Source of the DNA: Micropterus salmoides
Lineage: Eukaryota > Chordata > Actinopteri > Centrarchiformes > Centrarchidae
Reading direction: 5' to 3'
Length of the DNA stretch: 64,000 nt
Assembly: GCF_014851395.1 (NCBI RefSeq)
Contig: NW_024040041.1
Location: 11,253,742-11,317,741 of the forward strand
Positions 52,080 through 64,000 of this stretch are shown in pieces. Numbering within the stretch: the first letter of the stretch is position 1; the number at the start of each line of letters is the position of its first letter. A program made the position numbers and the translations under genes. A model generated the notes under the pieces. That model ran no database searches. It saw only the letters and a list, made by a program, of their open reading frames with translations, and was not told where the DNA came from.

Positions 52080-55000
52080 TCACAATACATCACAGATAGA
52101 AAAGGGCAGCCATTTTAACTGTAACATACAAATCACCAGACTGATGAAAAGGAATCGCTTTCTGAAAACACCTCATGTCTAAATATGGTCTTGGCTGAGT
52201 TTCTAGTGAATAATATAACAATCTGGACAGCTTATTCCACTATTCAGCATGTACCTTTTGGTTTTTCCATCTTAAGACAGGGGGAGTGCTGAGAGGGATA
52301 AGAGCAGCAGACAGATGAACAGACGATGAAAATAGTTGTGAAAGGTCACTGGTGCAGTTATGTACAACTCTAGCACAAGAGATTAGCGTCCATTCAGTAC
52401 AGTAGATACACACTGCATTAGGCTACACAGAGATGAGCAAGACAATAGTTTCTTTGACTCACCCCTTTGTCCTGGTGAAAAAAAAAGTGAATTTCTCTGA
52501 ACCTGCCTCATTCTTTAACTTTTTTTTTTTTTTAAAGCTATGTCTTCTCTGCCCATGCGAGATTCACTGTGTAGCACAGATTTGCTGCCACCCACTTGCC
52601 TTTTCTGTGAACCCTTTTCTAACTGCTGTCAAATAAAGCTAAGACTTTAAAAATAATAAAACTATATTTAGGTTTCCGAAGAGTTAGAGATCAGAAATCT
52701 GAGACTTTAGACTACTGCATCCTAAGACCCCGTAGGAGTGTTTCTCAGTCCCAAAAGTGAGTCATGCAGAGAAGACAGAATGGACTTTCAAATTTATAGG
52801 AGACAGGGTATTGATTGCTTTTGCAGGCTGGTGGAAGCTGCCGTTTTTCACACAAACACCGCCAGACATACACCCAAACATAAACTGATAACATAAGCAT
52901 CCACAAAACACACACTCAGGAGAGTTCCTATGTCCCAGAAGAAAAGCCGGAGGGTAGTCGCATGGCTAATTTGCATGTACAACGCCACAGCATTTGCATC
53001 AATTTGCATTAGCATGTTCTCAGCGAGGAAACACTGGAGACTCCGTTCAGGAAAGCCATCACTCAATTAGTGAATGACAAGATATATCTCCTCATCACAA
53101 ACAGCCCAACAGCAAAGGCTTTATGAGGCTGACATTGCGAGATGTAACATTTCCTGTCTAGCTGCATCAAACCTGTTGTTCAACAGCGCAGTCAAAATCA
53201 GAACGGTTCATTTCAGGTCATGGTAATGTAAGAAAGGCAACATGATATTTCTGACTGGATAAAAAGCTATTGAATTTTGCTGCTGGCAGGAGGAGGGAGG
53301 GGCAAGATGTGAATCAGTTATTTCATACCACAAGAAATGCCAATTCAAGGTTGTTTTTTGTTCCACAACTGAATACAAGAACAAGAGAAAGTATTGAATT
53401 GCAAGTCCATTTTACTTTGTTGTAAACTGTACACAGTTAAGACCTCTAACTATAATTAGCCAGTTTACAATGTAGAAAAATAGAATATTAAGTTTGATAA
53501 GCCGTTATGCCAAAATGTTTTCAGTAATATACAAGAGTCGTAAATTGATTTCCTTGCCACTGTTTGCAGAAGGTGGACATGTGGTATTAAGCAACCTGTG
53601 ACTGCATGGAGTGTAGAAAAAAAGAGCCAACTCTAATTAATAGGGTTAGGCTGATTAACATGTCTGACAGTCATCAACCACTGAGCCTTCTGCCATCATT
53701 AACACTGATCTAAAAGCCCCCAAGAATGAAAACATATTTAGAGACTAGTAATTTGGGGAATGGAGTGAGACAACTAAAAGTGAAAGTAAGACGGCACATT
53801 GTTCTACAAAAAGAAAAACACATATCACAACTTATTTCACATTATTTATTCGTTGTGTTATGATTACAAATGCAACGGGCCCCCACAAGCAAAAAAGTGG
53901 ATCAAGCTGGATGTGTGTCTACAAGCTGACTCATAGCAGAGTTCTGCATAATAATAACTAAAGAGCTTCAGAGCATGAGTGCTAAACACATTCAGTTGTT
54001 GCAGAGGGATGTCCCCCCCCCCCCCCACCCCCACTGATGCCACAAATCTTTTAAACGTATTAAATTCATGATACTGTGGTTAGCCTTTTATAGAAACATC
54101 CACCAAATGCTATTTGTAAACTTTAGGACAGGACAACTTCTTCAGTGCACATAAAAGTGAAACCACTTTCCAAAAGCTAAATAGAAATGACCTCAAGCAA
54201 CACTATACTGCTCACAATGTTCTGTTTATGGAAATACAGTTTCTGTCTAATTGTATGTAATAAAATCTCTGCTATTTGAAAGCAAACAAATCCCAGAATT
54301 AAATTGGATTCATTAAAAGAAAAATTATGCCCATGACAAAAATCATTTGATTGTTGGTGTGGGAAACTCTGAGGCAATAAAACTGTAAATGTTTCATGTC
54401 AGAAATGTTACTATTTGGGTATAAATATAGCCCCCCCCCTGATGTTACTTCAGCTGCAGTCACTCCCACACATACAGCTGGAAACCATGACAAAATGCTA
54501 GGAAAATGTGAAACATAACCAACTGGCTTTAGCAACAAACCCTAAACAAACTAGCATAATAAAATACCATAGCCATTAGCGAAAATAATATTTAACCCCA
54601 CAACACAACAGAAGATAAATAACAGAAACGGGACTAAACTAGTATTAAACATAAAGCAGCTGACATGTTTTATAGCTCTTGTTTGAAGAGCATCCCAAAA
54701 CAGTGGCACTTTTGAAGATGAGGAGGTGGCACATTGACACACTGGCTCTCTGTAATTACACTCAAAAAAAAAAACCCCAATACAATTCAGGAAATTGAGC
54801 ATGCTAACAAGATTCATCAACAGACTTAGGATCTAAGAACAGATTAAACGCAGCCCTTGGAACGGGTTGATGGACTAGTTGTAGTCCACAACTCTATTGT
54901 GTGCCTGCATGTGGACCAACTGCATGGAGACAATGTGCTGCACAAACACCTCTCAACACACAAAACATCAGGACTCTGGCTTCTCATTTAGCGATTTTAA

Positions 55001-55200
55001 AACAGCAAAGCTTACTCAGCACAATACAGCCTAGACCAACCTAGACCCTCCAATTCAATTCAAACGGAACTGCATGTGCTTGCATAAGCAGCAGCTGCCC
55101 ATCCCCTGTCCCCCTGATCCCCCCCACACACCCCTTTAGAGGCCCACCACACAGACACACACAGGTCGTGTTATCATGTAAAGAAACATGTCTAGAAAGG
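52080..55200 (-). other. tnrc6a: Part of tnrc6a 5' intron without recognised elements
   Basis: AT-rich non-coding DNA with a C run at 54012-54026. Nothing further seen. Confidence 0.5.
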
Positions 55201-55267
55201 TGATATAAATGGGTACACATGCTCTTAAAGTGAGCGCATGTGTGTATATTCATGGTGGCACACTCAC

Positions 55268-55319
55268 CTGTTAAGATGCTTCAGCTTCTTTGGTGGCAAC
55301 AGCTTCCAATTCCAAATCT
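55268..55319 (-). other. tnrc6a: tnrc6a upstream exon with remnant of the ancestral N-terminus
   Basis: Strong acceptor TTTTTCTCTTTAAG and donor ACAG/GTGAGT. Joined to ATGAG at the end of the preceding exon it gives MRDLELEAVATKEAEAS and TAA (55271-55273). Human TNRC6A begins MRELEAKATKDVERNLSRD. After KEAE the fish sequence is shifted: another frame reads HLNRD, matching NLSRD, and joins the next exon. Confidence 0.65.
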
Positions 55320-56826
55320 CTTAAAGAGAAAAAGATAATGTTAATCTCTCACATATCAAAGCCTACATTTACCTAAACAAATAAAAGATACCCTGCATGT
55401 GGGTGTTACAGTTTTAGTGTGATGAAAACACCACCCTGTAAAAAGTGGGTTACACAAACAAACCTGAAATAGTAAACAACTCCTTTAAAATGTTTCACAT
55501 TAATTATTGATGGTGCAAAGGGGTTAAAAGACATGCACCTCACCCACAAAACATATGCAACCACAAGCATACACAAATACAGATTTTATCATAAAAGTAT
55601 TTTCTGTATGAAAGGTATGTCAATTGGTTGATGTGGAAATGCAGGTTGAACTGCATAACAGGACGATGGACGAGCAGGGCCCCATGAAGCAGAGGCCCTG
55701 CGAGGTTAACCGAAAAGGTGTGTCTCTGACAATGACAGAGAGAGAGACAGAGTGAGAGTGTGTGTAGGTCAGAGTTACAGCTCAGGTCCTGATCGGCCAT
55801 TATCTCAGCTGTTGCCTGATTTACTGCTTAACCAACATGGCTCCTCTCGAGCCTGGTGTTTTTCACAGCGCGAGCCAAGACCAACAATGGCCTTAACGGG
55901 CATCTGATTAGAGAGTCCATGCAATTAAATTATTTTGTGGCTTAGCCGTGTTTGCAGCGTTATTGAGGCAGTGTAAAAAGTTAGGGTGAACACGAGTGCA
56001 ATCCAGCATAGCGGAGGTCTAGTTCTAAGTTAACCGTCTGCTCAGTCTACTGCCGATAGAGGGCGTTAAACGCCCGGACCGAAAATCAACTCTGCAGGTT
56101 CACAATTTCACCATGAAATTTACATTGATATTACGTTTCATCACAGTTGTTTATGATGTTTAAGGTAATTTGAACTACCGTGTCCTCTCCGCGAGTCACC
56201 AAAAAGCCGAGCAATCAGTCTGCGTCACCGCCGAGCAACCTGCGTCGTCAAATTAGCATGACTGCTAATGCTAGCTAAAAGCTAACGTTACGAAGCGGTT
56301 AGCTCGTTAGTTAGGTAACTTACCGGGTTTTACTTCAAATGTAGCGATTGTGGTTTTTAATAAAAACAGTTAGACGTGGAATAATAAAATGATAGGTTAT
56401 TGATAAACAAATCCATATAAACAATCTCTCGAAATACAGAATACTCACTTAGAGCAGATATTTACGCACTGCTTGCGAGCTAAGGTTAACCAATGCTCTT
56501 ACTAGTTAGCACAAGGTTAACCTGCGTACAAATAGTGTTTTCCCGTCAATACACTTTGAAATGTTCAGTCATCTGCAGGCAAACAAAATCCCCTGGTTTG
56601 TCAGTCGATGCGTTTGCAAACTGCATTGCAACCGAGCCGCCATGCCAAGTGCGAGCTAAACGGGAGGCTAGCTGGCTATCTAGCTTAGCCTATTCACAGC
56701 TAACTAAACAACAGCGGCTGCTCAACATAGCTGCACCAGTCCCCGGTCTCCCTGCTCTGGGCTCTCTGTGTACATTAGCTCGACAAACGTCACCCGGTCA
56801 AGAAAACAATGTAAAAACAATCTCAC

Positions 56827-56990
56827 CTCATTGAAGTATAAAGTGCAACAGAGTAGAAAGGAAAGCCGGCTGTAAGGCTAAAATAATTTCAACGCGTTTG
56901 CAGCATCTACGAGGGGAGGCATCCGTCCTGCATGATCGCCATTTTCTTAAATCGCTGTTGGCTAACCTTCTTTCGCTTGAGTTCTGCTTT
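56827..56990 (-). other. tnrc6a: tnrc6a first exon and transcription start region
   Basis: The donor ATGAG/GTGAGA lies at 56827. The ATG at 56831-56829 is the ancestral start. Upstream in the transcript, AAAATGGCG (complement of 56937-56945) resembles a YY1 site, often found at starts of TATA-less housekeeping genes. The right limit of the exon is a guess. Confidence 0.5.
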
Positions 56991-57099
56991 CCCCTCCTCT
57001 CTCTGCATTCACCTCAGCTCTGGCTTGTGTGTGTTTCTGGAGGGGGGAGACAGAGCAGGAAACGCATTAACCACTTCCTCTGACTGAGAACCAAACACC

Positions 57100-60000
57100 A
57101 GCGAAAGGTACCTAAATGGTATCGAGAGGATAGTAAAAACATGTAAAGCATGTCAACCCTGTTCAAGGTAAGCTGCTTAGTCCCTTAAAATTAATAAACC
57201 CATCACAAATGGTACCATGGGTCAAATGCATCAGACTTAAACACACGAAGGCTTATTTTTATGTTAATATAAATAGACTTATATATATATATATATATAG
57301 ACATAAGTATAGCATGGATAATTCGATGATGGCATACTTTGTATAGGTATATAATAGCTATATTATATAATAATATAACACAAATTAGAGATAGAGAAAA
57401 AATAAACAGCCTAACCATAATAACCAGACATCATCTCCCATTATTGATGTACAGGTACAGACAATGACACTATAGCCAGAATTTTGAAAACTAATGTCCC
57501 AAACGCACCCCTCACTCCCCTCATACTATTATGACCAGAAACAAAGAAGATTAAATTCTTGTCTTCTTATTATTTTGATATTTTATGTATTAACTGTTCA
57601 ATTCTACTTTCCATACATTTTATCCCCTAACTTGAAGGTCTTCAAATCCTCCTCCACACTGCTATGAATACAATTCTGGAAACCTGTTTAGTTTTGTAAG
57701 TAGTCAGTTAAAATACTGAAATGAGCCCAAAAAAAAAATACGCACCATAGCTACATTTTTTATTATAAATCTATAGACCTCATCTAGTCGATATTCAACA
57801 CATCTGAAAAGTCTTGGAAAGTCTAACTATACTGTAATTTCAGACATTGTTTTGGGAGAAATCAAGAATATAACTCAAGAATGTCATTGTAATGTTAAAC
57901 CCACACATAGCAGTAAACTACAGTACATACTAACAAATTAAGTTTAATTTTATTGACCAGTAAACCCAGTGTTTGAAAACACAGAAAGTAACATTATTAA
58001 AATACCTGTCAGAATAGTGATGTACTAAACACGGAGCAATAGAGCTAGTGAAGTTGGACTACATCGTATGCATTTAATTTGAGGAACGCTTTCTAAAAAA
58101 AAAAAGCCTGTTGTTGGTCGGTGATGTTTTCTTGTTATGTAATGTGTGTATTCTAGGTTGTTTTTAATGAATCTTTTTCATTTTATTAGCACCCTGTAAT
58201 ATGTGTCAAGCAGCATAAACCTATTAATTGCACAGTAAAAAGTCACACAGTGAGTCATTGTGGAATCATGATGCCAAATAGCCTAAAATACACAGTAAAG
58301 TATGGTGATGTGGTATATTTCGACATAAATTCCAATTTCAAGGTTTCTACAGACTTTTAACCTATGTCCTGAAAAGTATCAGAATAAGAACATGATTAAG
58401 TAAAATTACTTTAAGGCAAAACGAAGATTTACCATTGGCAAATTGATTGATTCCAGACAATAGCATTTATAATTTATTCACTGGGAGTAGAGAAAGACAA
58501 ATATTCTGTTAGAGGATCCAGAGTCAAACCCCAGGTCGACATCCACTCTGCTGTTGTGTCCCTGAGCAGAACAATGAACACTAGTGTCTGTCTGTAGGCG
58601 TTTCTGACCTCCCTGTGAATCAAGTGAAATAAGAGTGCCCTTGCCAGATATTTTATGAATTTCATTATTTAGCGTACCTGCTGTGCAATGCAAAAGGGCA
58701 CTCTAATTGTGATTCACCTTACTTCATCTTCATCTTCCATAGAGAAATATTTTGAAAAACGTGCAATATTTGCATATAAAAATTAAACAATGGTCACAAG
58801 GTTTGGATGTTTACTGGGCTAAATCAGCTTTGATCACATGATGTCACCCACTCTAAGCTATATCCTTTTATAATGTTCTCTTCTTTAAGATTATTTAATT
58901 CCCACAATTTCCATTTTTCATGCACAATATTTAAAACGTAGACACATTTGTCCTCTACTCTCTTTGCAATGTGACTTAAAATTTTTGAATAAATGGCAGT
59001 GGTAATTGACCTTGCGTGTGGTTGTGCTCATCATCAAAGCACTAATGCAATGCTGCTGAACACCTAAGAGCAGAAAACCTGACAGCAGGCAGTTGTGAGG
59101 TACAAGAGAAAATGCAAATGCTTTTTTGTGTTCAGTGCACTTCCTAATGTATGTACAAAGTGAATGAAAGTAAAACTATAAGTCACACACATACATAGAT
59201 GCTGGATCTCTTCACTGTTTTCACAAGCTTGTCTTAGCCACCCATGCATGGCCGGCTTTAGCTGTTGTGTAAAAAAAACAACAACCCTAAAACGAGTTTT
59301 CAAAAAGAGACTGAGACAGCAGAGAAACAAATACAGAGTGGAATCTGCCAACTGCAATGTTTCACTGATGAGACAAAGGCTGTTGCTGCTTACAGGAGAG
59401 ACCGGCAATACATGTGTGCAAAGCAATGACCATTGACCCACTGATGGTAAAAACAACCCCATCCTTGTGCTCAAATTACCTCCCTTATCTGTGTGTATTT
59501 GACTGTGAGGGAGAGAGAGAGAGAGAGGTGTAGAGTTCACCTACTGCCAAGTAATGATTTTATTTGACAAGGTATCATAGACAGGGAGATTAGATTTTAC
59601 AGTATATAAACAAGTGGCTAACATCTCAGCCCTGTTGCCAATACCCAAATTTGGGTTTCCCAATAGATTTCTAGAACTGATTATGTGTTTGTGACAACTG
59701 GTAATTCAGATACAGTTGGCCTCCAAATGGAAAATATTGAATCGATTGTCCCTCCAACGTGTGTGTCTAATATTTTCCACCTTCATGTGCTTGTTCAAAT
59801 TTCCTATTTCCCTGCTTCATAAGTTATAATTGCAAGGGGAGACACACTGAGGATGTCAGAACTTGTTTTATCTATAGCTTGAGAAGCATTATTATTCGTT
59901 TGCAACAAACTTAATTAGACAGGAAAGATATCTGGAGAGTAAAACTCCTAAATGGGATTGTTCTTTCCTGTTCTTGCCTTTGTAGTGCATGTAGGAAAAT

Positions 60001-60190
60001 GGTGTTTACACTCTTGTATGATAAAAGTGTCAATAAAACATTACACCTCAGAAACTTGAATCACAATTAATTTCAAAGCCCCCACTTGTAGTTACTGTAC
60101 ATGATAGAGGATATTGATGTGTGTGTCTTTAGTTGTCTTTCAATATTTTCCTCCCCATTTCGCTGCAGGATTTGCGCTTTATCATGTACA
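57100..60190. other. Intergenic, upstream of tnrc6a
   Basis: AT-rich, with a TA microsatellite at about 57281-57299. No coding region or recognised element. Confidence 0.5.
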
Positions 60191-60197
60191 GTATTAT

Positions 60198-60720
60198 CAA
60201 GGGTTCAAGGGTTCATTTAATGGTCATTTTACAACATAGGGTTGTATAATAACATTTATGTTGTCCCTTTATGTGCTTGGACTGTCCTTAGGGCTATGCA
60301 CAGGCACTTTAGCAATATCACTGATACTTGGGAGATGGGTACCAATGATCTTCTGAGCAGTTTTAATCACCCGCTGCAGAGCCCTCCGGTTCTGGGCCGT
60401 GCACATACCATGCCACTTTGTGCTGTTTCCATTCAGGATGCTTTCTATTGCTCCTCTGTAAAAGTCGACAAGAACTTGGCACCGGAATTTTGTCTTCTTA
60501 CGTTTCCATAAGAAATACAGCCATTTCTGAGCTTCCTTTACCAGCGTGAAGATGTGAGATGACCTTGTCAGGTTCTCTCATTCCCAGGAACCTGAAACTG
60601 TTCACCTGCTCCACCTCAGCACCACTGATGTAGTCAGGAGTGTCTTTTCCTCCTTTTTCCTTAAACCAACAGTCAGCTTCTTGGTTTTGCTGACATTGAG
60701 CTGTATCCATTCTTATACCA
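60198..60720 (-). mobile_element. Decayed LINE 3' part (reverse transcriptase C-terminal region)
   Basis: On the minus strand, pieces in several frames read LNVSKTKKLTVG, ISGAEVEQVNSFRFLG, a VKEAQKWLYFL-like piece, VDFYRGAIESIL, and ALQRVIKTAQKIIGTHLPSI. These are typical of the region after the catalytic domain of CR1/L2/Rex1-type fish LINEs. The 3' end carries two copies of an 8-mer (CAAGGGTT on plus, 60198-60213). Short tandem repeats in place of poly(A) are usual for this group. Frameshifts and stops show it is dead. Confidence 0.75.
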
Positions 60721-62491
60721 TTAGTGCATTTTACTAACTTGACGTCTTCCCTCTCCTGTAGTTTTGGGCTTTTTGTCACTCTCCTTCTGTTGCTTAGGTG
60801 TTTCTGGCTCTGGAGCTGTTGAGTCTGAATCTGTGGTTGCAAGCCACCTTCTCACCCCATGTTCCTGCTCAACACCCGCTGCTACAATTATTATTATTAG
60901 TCCTGTTATAATTGTCATTATTTTTGCTGTCATTCTCAGTACTATTACTCATTGTCATTCAAATCTGTACTATTACCACCATTAATAGTGTTTTAGATCT
61001 CTATGTGGAACTTGTGTTGGGACAATGCCAACGATCGCCGTTCTTGTATGCTTAAGGATGCGTTGGCTACCTTGTGATTGACGTCATGTGTCGCTACCAT
61101 GGCGACCTGATAGGTGTCGCAATGCATATCCCTCCCCAGCTCCACCATCTCGTTCAAATATGGTCACTTCTGGTTAAAAAAACAAAACAAGATGGCGACA
61201 GCCAAAATACCAAACTCGAGGCTTCCACAGACCAATGGGACGTCACTGTGGCTATGTCCACTTCTTTTAAACAGTCTGGGTTCCTAAGTAATAGGATCTT
61301 GCCTCGAACTAAAAGGCTTCAGCAAGTTCAGCTTGAAATCATGGCTTTTGGGGAACTTTAAACTTTTTTATTAATATTAATAGTGTGTTTATATATATTT
61401 TAGCATTAGCTGCTTGGCAGCTTTAAGTCTTTAGTAAGTTAGTGCATGCTAGATAGTGTGTTGTATTTTGATTTCTCAAGAAAATTCTGAAAAAACATTG
61501 AAATGCCTTATATCAATATATAACATCAAATCCTACAATCAACTGTAAGAAAAGGAAAGCATGCGACACAACAGTATTTACTGACAGAGTAGCAGACAGT
61601 TTGGGGCACTTTTTTCACACATACATGCAAACAAATCCAAGTAATAATGTGTTTTGATAGAAGATACAGAGTTATAGTTAAGCTAATAATGGTGTTTGTG
61701 CCAAATGAAACAGAATGTCAAAACTTCTCTCTCTTACAGGTTGCTGCAGTTTTCACCTTCAGTAATGCCTCCCTTCTTCATGCACTTTTTCCAGTAGGTG
61801 AAGTTGTGCCAGATCCCCAACTCAAAGTTAGGTAAAGTAAAAACTTAAGTCAACTACAATATATAAAAGACCTGGCAGTTTGTCTAGCTTGTTGAATGAG
61901 TGTCCATTCATGCATTACAATATACAGAGGCAAACTAGCATTACATTAAGCTGGTAGACCGTAACAAAACAGAAAAGTCCAGAGACAGCCAGCGTAAAAA
62001 CCTGAACAAAGCAAGACAGAGAAGAATAGAACAGTGCAGAACAGAGCAAAACAGCTTTGCTACAGGGTTAGGTCACCAGCATGAGTAAAATGGTGACTTT
62101 TTTACAAATGTGGTAACATCAAGATTACAACAATTATTTAACTTCTGCTTTTTATGTTAAAATGGTCTACCAACCAATGTCCGATACTAACTAGGAAGGG
62201 TGTGTTTGAAAGGTCAGAAAACTCCTTTTTAGCTGCTTGTCGCAATGAATGACAAATCTACAATTCTGAAACCCATGAGTGTGTGGGCGTGTGCATGGAT
62301 GAGGTTTACTGGGAGAAGAGCAGAAAAGTCAAAGAGTTTGACAGTCTGTGACAAGGCAGTCACCTTGACTGGCAGAGCCATGTATACCTAACAGGCCACA
62401 GTTTAATCATTCACACACAGACCATGGTTACTTGGGCAAACAAATGCAAACAAGTACACATAGCACTGGCTGAGATAAAGTTATGCAATTG

Positions 62492-62535
<44 letters not shown>

Positions 62536-63650
62536 ACCTCCTCAAAACCAAACGCATGCATGCACACACATACATTTTGTTTTTTGATATGATGGTTAAT
62601 ATGTCCCCCAATTTTGCTTGTTTTGTGGGTTTGACTCAACTACAGTCTATATTTCATACATGCACACACACACAAACCTGCTGGAAAACACAAACAGAAA
62701 CGGGTCGCAGCTGCAGGAGCTTGGAAGCGTATAAAAATGGTGAAGACCATTGTTGTGGAGAGAGAGGAAGGGGCATAGAAAATTGGGCTGAAATGTGAAT
62801 GTATGGGAGGAAAAGGGAAAGTGAGCAGGAAGGAGCAGGGGAACAGAAAGTTAGTGAGGAGAGAGAGATTATGGGGGGGGCGGGGCGAGTGATACAGACA
62901 GAATGACAGACATAGAGGAAGGTCAGAAAAGAGATTTGCATGTCAAGTAGTAATAGGCTTGTCCTGAGCACAGACACGCACACTGCTAAGCTGCAGTGTT
63001 CGTAGTGCTGCAGCCGGTGTGTTTGTGTGCACGTCACCAACCTGAACCAGATGCCACCTTACTGATCAGAATTACATTTCTACCAGTGTCTTCAGACCGA
63101 CTACTGTATTTCTAAAGCCTGTAAAACAACATACAGAATGTATAAATACATGTATTGTGTGTGTCTTTGCAAGTGTGTGTCAGTGACTTCGATACCGCTC
63201 AGCTTCGTCTTCTTGTTCCCTGTTCCTTTGAGTCTGATCGAAATCATTTGTCTCGGCCTCCCCCATCCAGTCCACACTTATCATCACAACCCGTTCATTT
63301 TTCACGTTCTCCCTCTCCAACCTCATTATCGTCTCCCTGCCTCACTTTCTATCAGCATAAAAACACAGATACACAATTGCCGCCAGCGTGCACACAAACA
63401 CACACACGACTCATGAGATGTCTGACTCCTCTTCTTCTTCTCTATTTATTGCTCTCTGTTCTTTTTCATCATCATGTTTCCTTTGAGCTTGTCAAGTGAA
63501 ATTCATCCATTGTTAATTTTAATCTTTGAAATGCTGTTAAGTGCATTTGCTGCCTTCATGAAATAAAAAAAAAGCACACACAAATCCACCAGTATAGAAA
63601 GCACATTTTTAAAAGGCAGGTCTAATGAGTGCTTTTTGACTGAAATTAAC
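60721..63650. other. Intergenic with microsatellites
   Basis: No gene recognised. A (GC/AC)n repeat lies at about 62491-62533, and further CA-rich stretches at about 62570, 62660 and 63390. Confidence 0.5.
62491..62533. repeat. CA microsatellite
   Basis: Begins with CG units and continues as about 17 AC units. Confidence 0.9.
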
Positions 63651-63659
63651 ACAGGTTGG

Positions 63660-64000
63660 TCCAAACATTTTAGATGGACCCAGATTTTTCTTTCTGCTCT
63701 GAATGGAAAATAGAATCACTTTTATTGGCCAGGTATGTTTACACAAATGAGGAATCTGACTCCAGTCTTACATTTCTCTCAGTGTGCATACACAGAACAA
63801 GCATAACCAGAAACAAGCTCAGCAAAAACAGACACAAACTGCAATGTGCAGTACACACTTACAACAGAAACATAAAAAACAACATTTGTGGAATAAATAT
63901 TTTTGTGCAGGTATTATGTACATGAGGTAGGTGGATATGATATATACAGTATACAGGTAGATGTTATAGTCAGAGTCACATGGTTATTGCACTGGGATTG
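63660..64000. repeat. Possible LINE tail or dispersed repeat
   Basis: TCACTTTTATTGGCCAGGTA and the following TTTACACAAATGAGGAATCTGACTCC-type stretch match a phrase I know from many fish loci, probably the 3' end of a retroelement. Assignment is from memory. Confidence 0.4.

Larger units (their letters stand above)
47623..55267 (-). other. tnrc6a: tnrc6a 5' intron (7.6 kb)
   Basis: Non-coding and repeat-rich: hAT-like copies at about 47900-48150, 50625-51051 and 51690-51976, a further repeat at 48540-48945, and a region near 49795-49850 with TTAATCGGTCGATTAA. No nested gene was recognised. Confidence 0.6.

Noticed and set aside
60498..60842. Host gene on the minus strand
   Set aside because: The part reading GAEVEQVNSFRFLG is LINE reverse transcriptase, and frames are broken on both sides.
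62411..63499. Several 66 to 128 codon open frames near the right end
   Set aside because: Low-complexity translations of CA/TG-rich DNA with no recognised domain.

Overview
The window reads as nuclear DNA of a teleost fish, probably a percomorph. The genes have many small exons with GT/AG junctions, introns are AT-rich and full of CA/TG microsatellites, and there are several short DNA-transposon relatives of types common in percomorph genomes. No prokaryotic feature, CRISPR array, rRNA or convincing tRNA gene was seen. Family names come from recognising the translated exons. No database search was run.

Layout, left to right. (1) At 1472-1788 (+) there is an exon for an unrecognised, low-complexity protein of about 100 residues. 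It lies downstream of a cluster of inverted CCAAT boxes at 291-494. (2) dctn5 (dynactin p25) is complete on the minus strand in six exons (7613-9572, 182 aa). (3) A 581 bp divergent promoter with a perfect NRF-1 palindrome separates dctn5 from (4) ndufab1, the mitochondrial acyl carrier protein and complex I subunit, on the plus strand (10154-13156, four exons, 156 aa). (5) The rest of the gene content is tnrc6a (GW182), on the minus strand from about 57.0 kb down to a poly(A) signal at 15052. Its 23 coding exons join without a frame break into 1,892 codons plus stop (39923 to 20685), followed by a 3' UTR of about 5.6 kb. ndufab1 and tnrc6a are tail to tail. (6) From 57.1 to 64 kb I see no gene, only microsatellites and a decayed LINE.

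The genes are not a pathway: tnrc6a is the Argonaute partner in miRNA silencing, dctn5 belongs to the dynein/dynactin motor, and ndufab1 serves mitochondrial fatty-acid synthesis, Fe-S assembly and complex I. dctn5, ndufab1 and tnrc6a also lie near one another in mammals, so the block is conserved synteny.

The most interesting observation is the 5' end of tnrc6a. Three upstream exons still show the ancestral vertebrate N-terminus (MRDLELEAVATK..., ...KVPEHTKSRQSPKPEP), but the frame breaks in the second exon and stops again in the fourth. The old start now looks like a 17-codon upstream ORF, and translation most likely begins at an ATG in the fifth exon. Other points are TG or CCACA repeats sitting directly on splice sites in all three named genes, and repeated UG tracts in the tnrc6a 3' UTR. 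I found no wholly new system.
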